Both the position numbers and the translations under genes were made by a program. This document shows, piece after piece, positions 1 through 13,300 of a DNA stretch of 64,000 bases (positions within the stretch are counted from its first letter, which is position 1; each line of letters opens with the position of its first letter). Location of the stretch: NCBI GenBank assembly GCA_914767715.1, contig OU612073.1, positions 312,001-376,000 of the forward strand. The letters run 5' to 3'. Below the pieces are notes generated by a model that was not told where the DNA came from, searched no databases, and saw only the letters and a list, made by a program, of their open reading frames with translations. The stretch comes from Membranipora membranacea. Taxonomy: Eukaryota; Bryozoa; Gymnolaemata; Cheilostomatida; Membraniporidae.

Positions 1-1240
1 AAAAGTAGACACCTGATGAAAGAAGCAGCTAAAAGCATTACAACGCCCTTAGGCAACATTAATCAATAGAAAATTAATGTGATCAAAAAATTTAACAAAG
101 GCTGCAGTGACATGCCACTTAGGCCTCAGTTCTGGCGACAAGTTCATTATGCAATGACAACTCTCTAGAATAGGTAAACAAAAACTTCTAAAAAATAACT
201 ATGCAAGTAAATGTATCTTCAGTGCAGTGGTGTGATAGCAATTCTAAAAATAAGAAACTTGAAATTAGCAGTCAGCGAAATAATGTATGGCAGAATGAAT
301 TGTTTGGCAGCTATCTCCATTAGCCTATCTCTGGCTGACAGCGGCAGCTCCAGGGGCATTGAGTAAAACTAAAAGCATTGAGCTGCAGGTGTAGACCGCT
401 GCCTTATCAGTACAACCTACACCTGTACTCTTACTAACACAACTAGCAGCAACGAAACCTAGTCAGGGTGTAAAAGTGATAATCTGCAAACTTGAGAAGC
501 GATGCCAGTGGGGAACCAAGAGAAGATAAAACCTGATTGCTATATCTGGTCATGTGACCTAGCAGATGATCATGTGATCACCCATGTGACTCACTGGGAC
601 ATCTCCATTCATCAGAGCCATCATAGCAATCACGTACACCATTACAGCGAGCGACGGCGTGCACACAGCGCCCACTACTACATGTGTAGTAACCGAGTGG
701 GCATAATAGTTGGGTGTTACCCTTTGTGGCCAGGTCCTTGCTTACTGTGCCTAAGAAATAAGCACTCTGATATATAAAACACCAGTTATTTTATAACAAT
801 ACCGTTAGATTATAGTAAAGAGATGTGTTAGACACAACAGAAAAAAGCTATTAGCAGCAGCAGTGTAGGCCTACATGTTTTCGGTAATTGACCCATAGCT
901 TAAAAAGGCTATCTCTGGGGGATTCTACAGAATAATAATAACATTACATCAGACCTAAGAGATGCTTTTTGCCAGCTGACAGTAGGATAGATAGACAGTT
1001 TATAGATGTACAACAACACTGAGAAAACATGTATCCAAATGACTTGTTGTTGTAAACTGTTTCTTCACCAAACTGATTCTCTACGCCGCTTTCTCTTCAG
1101 AGTCAGAGTCAGAGCACAGCCCTCCTAGCTGAGTCTATCATCCACGATCCATAGCTGTATACCATAGTCATCTATCACCTGTATACATTATATGCACAGT
1201 AGAATAGAGACTTATGGTGGTGGGGTTAGAGTTATCTTAC
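1..1240. other. Probable intron of the perlecan-like gene, no exon recognised
   Basis: I see no further LDLa or Ig exon here. The 91-codon plus-strand open frame at 502-777 is rich in His, Ser and Tyr and has no family resemblance. It is most likely chance. Confidence 0.4.
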
Positions 1241-1351
1241 CACAGTTAGTTTCGTCAAGTCCGTTAGCACAATCTCGTCTGCCGTCACATCTTCTCCTCA
1301 GATCTACACAGACTCCGTTACCACAGTCAATCTCTCTATCAGCATCGCAAA
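1241..1351 (-). CDS. Exon 8, second LDL-receptor class A domain
   Basis: The 111 nt exon runs phase 1 to phase 1, with acceptor TATTGTAG and donor GTAAGA. It encodes an LDLa module with six cysteines: [14 protein letters not shown], then RCDGRRDC, then ANGLDETNC. The calcium-binding segment reads NGLDE rather than DGSDE, so calcium binding may be weaker. It lies 7.7 kb from exon 7, with no further LDLa exon recognised between. The gene continues beyond the window start. Confidence 0.82.
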
Positions 1352-4300
1352 CTACAATATATATCGTCATTTACATGTAATATTATACAAATACAATAAT
1401 ATATAATCATTGATGTAACGATACAGCATAAACATAATAAGATTCTTAATCTTAGCAAATGTAATATAACAAACAAAGCTGTCTTATATGGACTTCAAAC
1501 TTATATATGTAATATAATTTACTGTGTTTGAATAATTATGTAATATAGCATATATAATAATATATCATACTCATAATATGTATTAATGTTATTGTAATAA
1601 TGTATTATGTTTTAATCAGTATAAGGCCAGAGGTGGATGTGCAGTCATAGCTTATCAATATATGTAATGTGTGATCCTCTGACTCTCCTGGTGTGATAAA
1701 CATGATCTGAAGACAAATACTGAAAACTCAAGTTCTATAAAGTCCCACTCACAAGTACTTCTTCATTTCACTTATGATAAATAGATATAATAGCTAGAGA
1801 ATACTCAGCTAAGAGAATAACCAGCCAAGAGTTATGGATAAATTTGCTTTGGAAAGGTCCAGGTCCTTTCAGACATCAGACATATATAAGTCGATGTCAT
1901 AAGCTGAGGGGATGGTCCGGAAATCTTTTGATCTGTAGTGATTGTACTTTTCATGAGTTTTAAATTGTTTTGTTTCTAAACATTGTCAAATGAGTAAACT
2001 TCGGAAACGAGTTTTAAAACATGCTGCTGGCGAAATATGACATGTGATAAAACAATCAGATGTCTGATTATAGTTCGAAGGGCAGGGCCAGGTCACCGGG
2101 GCACTTCCTTCTTACATACACTCTCAGGTTTGTTATCGGCAGAGCAGGGCAGAGCAGAGTTATGTGATGACTAGACAGGATAAAACTATAATAGAGGGGA
2201 TTACTGGTTGACATTGAGTGGTATGAGGTTGATGCCATTGTATGACAGCCCACAAGTGACATGTCTTCCTAAATGAGACTCTAAAAATAACTCTAAGCCC
2301 CATATTATGGCAGGCTTGAGAAATGAAACATTTCAGGTAATATATGTAAATGAATTAGAACTAGGCTAGGCTGAATTAAACTAGGCTGGTATGGAGCCAT
2401 CTTCTAACCCAGGTATATTTGTGTATTTGAGGAACACAGCCTAAGCTTTTGGTTATTTATGTGTTACTTCTTGCTTCAACAGACAAATTTTGGCTCAATC
2501 TGTTTATTATGCTTTACCAAGAGATTATTTGTTGCAAGTTCAAACCAGGGAGCACAACTCCTAGTTTAATTTAGCGTGCCTCGACCTTCGCACAATGCTT
2601 TGCTGCATTCAAATTCCATCCCTAAAATTCCTGTAATTTCAACAAAAGTGGTTCTATTTATTAATGAGCAGTGAAGAGGCTGAGAGGCGGGTGTTGACCG
2701 ATTGAATGTTAGTAAGGTATACTCAGTCATCAATAGGAGGAATATCCTCGCCCTGAGACGCTCTGAGGACACTCCACCGACAGATGAGGCGAGGCGACTG
2801 ACCTGGTAACAATGCTGTAAGCTAAAGGGCTAACCAGCTGTCTACGGCTGTGTGTTTTATTAAATAATAATCACGGTCTACTGTTGATATGGTGACTTAA
2901 AGTATTTGTACAAGACATGTTTTACACTGCCTAAATAAACATCCCTTTCATAATATTGGATCTTCTATCACAATATTCACTACTAATGATTCCTTTAACT
3001 ACCTGTTACAGCTAAAACAAAACCAGCAACCAAGTGCACCAGGACAGACGTTAATTACTACCTTCATAGTAACCTTAAGTTAATAGCTGCTCAGGTGACA
3101 CAAGTTTACGGGGCCAGGTTCAGTTTCCGGCCTGCTGCCTAAATCCCTCAGAGATCTTAGGCTACTTGCGAAATTTTAAAGGTTTGAGAAGCTTTAATTT
3201 GATACACTGTGTACAATCAAAACCAAACCTAATGGTATGTGCGACATTCAGAGTGGAGTTAAAACAGGTGCATTCGTCCAGGGTCCTGCAAATATGCTGT
3301 TGGTTGACTCCTAGATATCAATTTGATATCAAGTTATTTTTTATCTTTACTAGATCTGGGTCCCGGATATTTTCTAGAATGTTTAGAATTCTCTCATTAA
3401 GCTGCAGCAGCAGACACAAAGGTTGAGACATTACACATAAAAGCAGACAAGATTCTTGTTATTACATAACGTAAACGATTGAGGCAGCATGTCTGAACAC
3501 TTGACAAGGATCAACGTCTTGTAAATGTCAAAGTTTTATGGCATTAGTATCGCGGCAGGTAACCGCAGTAGGAAGGCTTTGATGGATCATTCTTGTGTTT
3601 CTGTTATCAGATTTTGATGTGCTAAACGATTTCCCAGAATTTTGTACTGAGCAGTGTACTAGACTTGGGACTAGATCAGGTTAATAGTTGGATTAAACAT
3701 CTGGAGCCGATGATGATCTAAAGAACTAAACACTCTAAATTCTCTGCACCTCTTCAGTTCCTCAATATGCGAGTGAAGAATTTGACGCCATTTGACGCCG
3801 CCCAAGATTTAATAATTCACAGTTGGTCTATTTGTCTGGTTGCATGCTGGCTGAACAAACTACATAGCTGACAGCACCAGAGCCATTATCTAACATTAGA
3901 AGCTACAGTGTAATTATCTGCCTCATTGATAATCACTAATATGAAGTCAAGTATCCGGCAAAAAATGCTAGACCGAGTCTTTTGTTATCTTATGGGAGTC
4001 GCATTGTTCATCTTAGATCATAATGTCAACTTTAATTGTGTGATATTGAATTCCAGTAATCTACTTGTAGAGTGACTGGTCACAGGGTTCGACAAACCTC
4101 ACAAGCATGTCTCACTCGCCCAGTAATAGATTAACTCTACTTCCCCTAATAACAATGATAGATAACTCAAATTAATCATAAAACTAGTCATCGCATATGC
4201 TCAGAGAGAACTAAGTTGTCTCCCCTATTATCTTTACAATTTCAAATCCATAGATTTCAAGGAACTACAGCTAGGGTTTGTGCCACAGAGCTGCATACAT

Positions 4301-7300
4301 CTGAGCACAATCAACGGCTACGGCTACATTATCATATGATTCTATTTATTTCAATTTTTCCAAATACATAACATTTTTGCTGTTTAGCAAGAAACAGACG
4401 ATTCGGCTACCCCGAAAGAGAGACGTAAGGTGCCCTAAATCCTCATAAATACTGAGAATGTAATACCTAGAATGCATCCTAGAGGTGAGGCCATAGTAGA
4501 CCTCCTGAACGTGGGTGTGCAGCGAGCTGCCAAAACTGAGCTGGCACTAATCGGCCATTGGCAGTGACACTTTGATCTTAGCCAATAGGCTGAGAAGAGG
4601 TAACATTTTTGATCAAATGCTTGATATTTGATGAGAATACTACGGAAAGAGCCACCGAGGCAGCAGAGGAAGTGCCTAGAGTAGTAGTGAGCGGGTCTGG
4701 TTAATTATAACAAGGATACAGTGAAGGATACAGAGTATCATTGTGGATACCTGCTGTTGTTACTCAGAATATAAGAATATCATGCTGATGAGGTGAAGAT
4801 ATTTATATAGATTGTAATTGTTACATAATCGGGGGAGATAAGTATCGATTATAAGTTTATACTGCCTTGGTATTATCTACTGGATATTAAGAGGTGACCG
4901 CATTACTAACCGACCCTAACCGACCCTAACCGACCAGGGACGCTCTGATAAGAATATACAGGTCCACTGACTCCTAGAGACACACAGGTTAGCACATTCC
5001 AACTAGAAGAGGCGCCTCCAGGGCGCAAATTGTGTTTGAAACTTTAAATGATCTGCAGCACACCAAGGAGTTAGTAAGAACTGCTTGAGCACATCGAAGT
5101 AGAGGATATGACTAGATGAAGGATAGAAGTATAGCTGGAGTTTAGCTTGTGGGCATCACCTGATCCATCTGTCAGACACAAGTACAAATAGAGACATAGA
5201 TGCAATCTTATACAATCAATTAAGTATTATTTGCCAGCCTTGCAAATATATTCCATACTTTCTGAGATAACTGACTTGGTCAAACAGAAATTGCCCGAGA
5301 TATGATAAAAGCATAATAACATTTTAAAATACTTCCACACACAAGAGAGACAGGCTGCAAACAAGCAGGATGTATTGACTGAATAAAATTGGCATAATCG
5401 GAAAGAATTTATGGCTGATGGCATGAAATGAACTCCAAATACACACAGCAAACATATCCCTAGAGGACGAGAAAAACTCAAAGTTAGGGACCTGGATTTT
5501 TTTTCTATTACTGTTTGATATCAAATAAGCGTATTGAATAGTCATTTATATAATATCAGGTAAGCCTGGGAGGAGAGCTATGGGCGAGGTCAGGTGTGTG
5601 AAGAACACGCTATATGTCTCCCGTCTCTCAGGGATCAATAACAAGATATCAGAGCTGAGATTCATCAGTCTGTATCTAATCGAATCGATTGAGGAATCAC
5701 CTAACACTGCTGTAACACTGCTATAACACTGCTATGTTTGACAACAAAAGCTATAGCTATTCTTTCCGCTTGCCGTGTAAATGTTATCCTACAATCTCAG
5801 ATTTCTCTCAATATTTAAAAGGCTGACTGCTGCTATTCTTGTTCACCTAATTCTATAGACCATAGTATCAATCTCTAGTGAACTGTATTATGAGATATGA
5901 TAGAGTTATATTCGTTACGGTATATGATGATGATGATGATGCTACCTGGGTACAATACAGGCTCATATTATGTCTCGCATAACAGCCCACAGAAGTATCG
6001 TTTTTACAAGACAGCGCATCAACTCATTGAGTGTAATTTCAGTGGCTCTGAGCTGATGATACAATATTTTCATTCACACTGGCACGAGCTGCAGAGATAA
6101 AATATTCGGTACATCTAATTGCTCATATTTAGAGTCTCTTAGCTGCCGTGTAACATACTTTTGTCTGGAATCCATATGTGACCCATAAACAGTTACACAT
6201 AGACATAGTGACCCATAGATCTGCTATTTAATTAATTAAAAACATAAATGATCCGGATCACTTATTGTATACAAGGATGTCTAAATATTACATCGCATCA
6301 TCTAACCTCAGTTAACAAGCTGTCGAGCAAACGACTATACGAGGACTGTATGAATGGGCCAGCAACGAGGTTTTCCAGAAGCGTTGTGATAGATGATTTA
6401 GTTTTTTATATCAATATTTGCAATACTAGTTCAAAATTTGGCTGCCTGGTAAGGTAAATTAAGTAAAACAGATTTTAAGGAAATATTTCCGACGATGACT
6501 TTGGACTGACCTCTCTTCAAGGCTCCACCTCCCCTTTATCACACTACTTGTCGTGACCCAAATCAATAAATTACATTGTATGAGATCCCGAAAGAAACGT
6601 GTCCTGATTTCCTCATTTTTGACTTGTTACAACATTTGTTTTTTCTAACTTCATTTTCCAAACACAAGCCAAATTTTGATAACAATTGTTAGGGCTGTTT
6701 GAAATTTCCCCACAAATTAAAATTTTAAACTTGTCACTTATTTATCACACATGATCGTATAGGGTGCCCCCCTCCCCCCCCCCCCCATTTTTTGTGACAC
6801 TTAATTTCCTGGGGTAGTGTCACCTCGAATTAGGCCCAATAATCCAGCTGGGAAATAGGAAATGCACAAGGCCCAAAGCATAACACTGACTCTGTGGCTA
6901 TGTATGTGTGCTGTAGATGCCATTAAAGGTTGCCTTCACAGTACTTCGCACCAAATTAAATTAATTAATACTGGGTGGTACACATTGACACCTTTTTTTT
7001 GCGAAATTGAAGGGCTATACTTTATAAGACACTTCAGCCTAATTAGTTATTAATAATTCTAAGACAGGGACTGTATAGCTATCTGATGATGACATCAAAC
7101 AAATAAAGCCTTCACACATGTATACAGCGGACCTGCCTGCTTCTAGGCTGCCTCTAGGCTGCCTCACATGTTTCCTGAGGTATTAGTGAGTTAGTGAGGC
7201 TAGTTAGTGCACCTTGTGATGTCAGTGTACCTCAGTCACAGCTTCTACTCATCAAAAGAATAGTAATGTGTTTTCACATAACAAAAAATGCATTTAATTG

Positions 7301-10300
7301 CATAGCAATAATTATTATCATTGCTAATAGCCACATAGTTCTGCTTAGCTTGATAGGGGCTAGTGTTTGTTGTTATCCCATAACGTTTTGACCTATTTAT
7401 CAGCAATTAATGTTGTAAAACAAAGATCGCCGTTTTACAAAGCTAAACTACCAATTTCACGATCGCATGAAATGTGTAACATTCATTTGAAAATACTCTG
7501 AAAAAAGTCTGATAAATTTTTATGTTAAAATTGTTTTGCAGCCAACTAGGCATAAATTGACACGGATTGTTTGACCGCTGCCTGATGGCTTTAATTCTGT
7601 TGAGACAGCAGGATGTCCTCCCCCCCCCCCCCCCGAGACCTCACAATGATAATATATCGCTGGTTGACAGAGTAACCATCAGTAATATATTCATTGTTTG
7701 GTGGAGGAGACAGAAAGGACTGCCGTCTTGTTTGAAGTGGAATGTTTAATCTGCAATGACTACTAAGTTTATACATAACAAGCTACCCTTACATCACCCT
7801 GATCCCTAAAGTAAACTTCTCTCATCTATGCCTGTCTCTAGGGACACACGGGGCCGACGGTCCGCTGGGAAACCATCAGCTATTTTATGATCACATGTGT
7901 TTAAAACAACCTTTCAAATAAACATTGTCATTATTTAAGTTTGGGATGCTGAGAAAGTCCCCAGATTGAAAGCAGGACCAACACTTAACAATAACAAAGC
8001 CCCACCTTAGCCCTCCTTGAGTGGCCCCTGGGGTGACCCCTGGAGTGCAGCCGTTCACCTTCTAAAGTACACAGATCAGTGATCTTTGCTCCCTGTGACT
8101 AACAGAGTAACCCTACTGCCGGGGCGCAGCGTACCAGTTATCTGGAGCTGTATGCGACCGGTAGGTTTAGCTATGCAGACTCAGATAACAGGACCTTAGT
8201 AGCATACAAACAGCCTACAGAGGTGTGTGAAGGACGCGTCGTTGTCGGTGTTGATATGATATTTAGGGCCGAGTGACTTAGATAAGACTAATATAAAATG
8301 GGCCCACTGATAAGAGAGCAGAGTTTGAATACAAATTAGCATAGTTTGTAGGGATTGTAGTGCTGGGTGGCGACTTTTACCAGGCTTTGTTCAGCTTCAC
8401 TCTGACTGTGTGTCTACCTGCTAAAGTTTGCAACATAAAGTCACATACTCCACAGATAGGACCAACAATCCCATCTAATTTAGAATAAAGTCCAAGCTAT
8501 AATCACGTTCTAAAATCTAAATTGTATAGTACCATAAAATTACCTATGTGACAGTATTTGATAACTTTTAAAGCCACTTTCTGGAAAATTACATAAAAAT
8601 GGCCAGGGTCATGCTGAACACACAAGTCTGAAAAATCTAATGTTTGCCCCAAAATTATTTTGACAATATTTCGGACAAACTATAAGATTTTCCTTTTAAA
8701 CATTCAACAAAACAAAGTCCAAATAATAACAGATAATACTAGAATAATGAGACAATAATGGGACTATTATAGAGTACACAGTGATCTTAATTTGATCCAG
8801 TTCATTGTCAAGCCTAATTAATTGAGCTGTCAATTTTTGCAAAAAATCCCTGATATCCCCATCTGCACGATAGGATCATTTTTCTGTGACCAGTCAAATC
8901 AACTAAATACTCTAAAATTATACATGAGTTTACAAACAGTTTGGTAACTTCTATATTATGTAATTAATTATTAGTAATAATATATTTAGTGACACAGAAT
9001 GATAATTATGACTTTAATCTCACCTTGACATCCTGCTTCATCGCTGCCGTCCCTACAGTCAGCGAATCCGTTACATCGATCCAAAATATTAACACAATCC
9101 CCGTTACGGCATGTAAACTGGAGCTCTGAACACAGCGGGGGCTGGGTCACCACAGGGGTGGTTATAACTATAAATAGAATGAAGGCTGACGTTAACCAAT
9201 GTCCCTTCGGAGGTAGAACACCCAAACTCTCCCCCATATCTAGAGAAGATTCAGCAGTATGTGCAGTAGTGTTTTATTTTACTGTCCTTTTCGAATCATT
9301 GATTTAACAGCTGATCGTCGGTAGCAGTAGCAGTGATGCTCACTCGTCACTAATAACTAAATCTGTGCATCAAATAAGAGACACAGCTTAGCTCTTCACC
9401 ACTCGAGCACAGTTGTGATCAGAGCTGTACGGCAGGCAGCAGGCAGGTAGGTTATCTATCTGTGAGCTGTTAGCTGTGAGCCAACCCTCTATCTAATGTA
9501 GTCAGATTGTTTATACAAGTGATGATGTCACGTATGTGTCTCTATTGTCGGCGTATAGCTGATGGTGAACTACACCGTACTGGAGACACAGGCTAAGAAG
9601 TTAACCCTGCCCCTCGCCGTACAGTTTAGTTTAGTACAGTTTAGATGCCTGCGTCTTATCTCCAGCTCACTAATATATAACTGTGTATATACATAATATA
9701 CAGAGCGTTAATCTAATGTTAGGACAGGGCTTTCTGCACTATACAGTGATCAGCCTCCCGCCCACTAAATACTGCAGCTCAAGTAATACACTCTACGGCA
9801 TAACACTGTGCAGCAGCTAATATTTTATATAGATTAACAAATATTACATGCCATGATATATGCGCCTATATTATCATACAGTCACGCTGTACATATAGAT
9901 TATAGTCTGGGATATAAAGCTTTTTGCGCTGTTCAAAGGGAAAACCTTGTGCATTAGTGGTTCTTTCCTCTCGCCTGACACAAAAATTCATTTCATTCAT
10001 TCATTGACTGAATTATAGCCGCACAGCTCCTTTATTTTGCCTGCCTCGCATGTGATTATATTGATATTTCTACTGATTATATGTCAAATAAAAGACTGAT
10101 TGTTTGTGTTGCTCATTGTCTCATAGTGTCTTATTATAGTACAATCAGGATTAAACTGTTATTATAATAATATCTCTGCTCATATCTCATAATTTAACCT
10201 TCTCGCTATAGAGCTGTCATCTAACCACAGAGCTGAAGAGATGTGGGAGGAGGAGGGGCATCGGGTGGAGGACAGGGTTTTGGGGCTCAAGATAGCTGCA

Positions 10301-13300
10301 ACTGCTTCTGCCCTCATATTTGACCAGGTTTTATTATAGTGTGGCTTGATAATGAGATAATTTATATATAATATAATCATCTAATAAGAATCCATTAACA
10401 GATCACAGATTGTATCTAATTTTAATGGAGGCTTGTAATGTTGTGGCTAGGAGATTATTACATCATATTACTTAGAATTCAGTTCATGTAGTCAAATTGT
10501 CTAAAAGAAACGCAGAAGGGCAAGATTGTAATTTCCTTTCCAAACAATCTGTTGCTATTTTATGACCCAGGAGAGAGTTTAGCCGCCGGATACTTGAGCT
10601 CACAGGAGCAGACGATTAACAGGAGCGACTCTGGACTTATCAATCATATATTAGTATTATAAAATATGAGCAGTGTATGGAGTTAAGCAGAGGCAGCACT
10701 TAACAACTCTACCCTGGTAATTGTGAAGATAATTGCAAAGAATTTTACAAAGTTGGGGTTAAATAGCTATGAAAGCTCACAAAATTCATAACTATAACCA
10801 TTGTTCTAGCTAATTAATATAATAACATTATGATTTGATGATTTATTATAAACGCTGATAATTTTTGTACTGATAATAGGTCTAAGTGTTACACTCCTCT
10901 GGGTAAAAAGAGAGCTAGATTAGTCTTAACTTGAGCTTGTAGGATATAGATTGGTGACTGCTGGCTGATCATGTGGCCTCTAGTATTTTGTGCCTTTGCA
11001 AGCCTTCAAAAATTATCTACATCTCTTCATGAATGCAAATATTTACATCAAACTTTGTGAATGGCTGGTGTATGTGCAGGGGTTGATGGCTGGTGTATGT
11101 GCAGGGGTTGATGGCTGCGTTCAGTTCAGAGTTGACAGCCTCTGATCGTTGCAGTGTTGGTGGTAAAGACAGAATTGTATAATCAATCTGGTCATTACAC
11201 TGACAGATTTATTGAGATGAATAAAATTATTTAGCTGTCATTATCGGTGCCTGACCTGTTTATGTAATCCCAAACATATCGCTGTGAAAAATAAACCATC
11301 AATCTGGCCAGTGGCTCTGTGCAGTCCATAGAGTTATTATATACTCTATTATAACTCTATGGTGCAGTCACAAAGAGATTGATGATTATTACCTCATGCT
11401 ATAAAGCACTACCCCCAAAGATAGACTAAGTCATCAGTGCTCTGATGTACCACTCTGGTGACAAGGCTACTACCCTAATAACATCACAATCATAATTTTG
11501 CCTTCTGAGCTTTGTCAACAACAAGAAATGGTCGGTTGTTTGTCAAAATGTAAAAAACTCATTGTGTTTGATATGTAAACAATAGTAGCTTACATGTTGT
11601 GGTACGCTGCAGTTTTTTACTGAACGGCTGTTTTGATTTGTGTTGTATTTGTTTATGACCCCCTAATAACCTTGACTTAGTGTCTTTCCTGTGGTCTTCT
11701 CAGGTAAACCCAGCTACCGTTGTGTTTGTTTGTACGGAAAATCAATACGAGCATCAACTGGGAAATTCACGGCTGCATCAGCTTGAACAATCAAAACCCG
11801 ATCGCCGGCCGACGTATAGTGCAAAAAGTAACTTTGAATTTACGCCAGTAAGGAGGGACAGCAGACAGACTATATACTGAGCAGTGTGGTACAGAGTGTA
11901 TATGTGACTAAGACAGGTGGATGACAAAGTATGCATGTCAAGTCTTCCATTAAAATAACTCTCTACCAAATATTTTGCCTGTGAAATCATTTAAAAAAAA
12001 TTCCCAAACGATTGATTTCATAAACTGACAAATTCAGCTGTGTGAGAATTAAAATACCCTGATAATTAGACAGTGTGATGCTACACCATATTCATTATAA
12101 AGGGTACTGCTAGTATTAGAATGACTGTAAGGTAGATTATATAACTTACTCCTTCCACTCCCGTCGAGAGGTGAGAAATCATAGCTAAGAGGCGACACTC
12201 TGAACTCTCCGAGCTGGAGACTATCCACCGCTCGTCTCATCCTGTCTCGTATAGCCTCCTCATTATCACCATTCAGCTCACCAATGTCAAACTTAACTAT
12301 CAGAGAACCGCAGCTAAAAACAATAATAATATAGAATCAGAGAACCGCAGCTAAAAATAAAAATAATTGGAGTATCAGAGAGCAGCAAATATGAACAATA
12401 ATAATAAAAAATATCAGAGAACCGCAACATAACAAGATTAAACAAATTAGAGAGCTGAAACTACAAAACAAGGAGAAATTTCTATGGTCCTTTACTACAA
12501 ACAACTGTGAGCAGGACCACATCTATCTGCCTGGCCTGATCTCGGCGCCCAACTCCAATCTTTAATGGATGACTGTAATATTCCACCTAACCTGGGTACT
12601 CCACTGAGATACCAGGCCCTAATACCAGGGATATTAGTGTGAGGAGATGATAAGGTGTCATGTTTGTACTGTTAACGTAGTTTAGTGCAAGGTAGTAATT
12701 TCCAGGTTTGTTTTTTGTAAGTTGTCCACCACCGATAAATGAGACAACAACTCCTGAAGGTTGATCAGGACAGTCTGTTATATATGTCTCCCACCCTCCC
12801 TGGTTATAACAAGGAGCTTATTGGTTATAGTCAACCAATAACAGAGTTACCAATTGACTAAACCCATGTTCATTGGTATAACACTGTTACGTATGGCCGA
12901 CAACATTCACCATTATTACTTATGGTTATGGGACTTGTTCTACTTACTCCAAAATACTATTATCAGATCTCCTATTGATATAATAAGAATACATCACATT
13001 TCTCTACTTGGTATAATATATAATACAATCAATCATCATCATTAAGGCTGCACTCTCTCAATAATCCTTTCGTTCTCTCCATATTATTTTTTTCACTGGT
13101 GGCCAAATGCACTAAATTAGTACAACAGTCAAGAAGATCCAAATTAAAGTGTAGACTGGCTAGTATAACTCCAGAGAACAGTGTGTATCCTCTTGAACCT
13201 AAAGATCCGAGTAATTTCTTATTTATACCCATCAAGGGACTTACAGTAGATGATACTTACGTCACACCGATGATGTTGATTACTTGTCTGCCGGGTAGAT

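Noticed and set aside
502-777. 91-codon plus-strand frame near the window start
   Set aside because: His- and Tyr-rich composition, with no splice or domain support. Likely chance.
4905-4940. CCCTAACCGA repeats resembling telomere sequence
   Set aside because: Only about three units, and the repeat includes CGA. It is too short and irregular for an interstitial telomere. A similar TTAGGG-containing repeat at 22630 is likewise a 12-base minisatellite.
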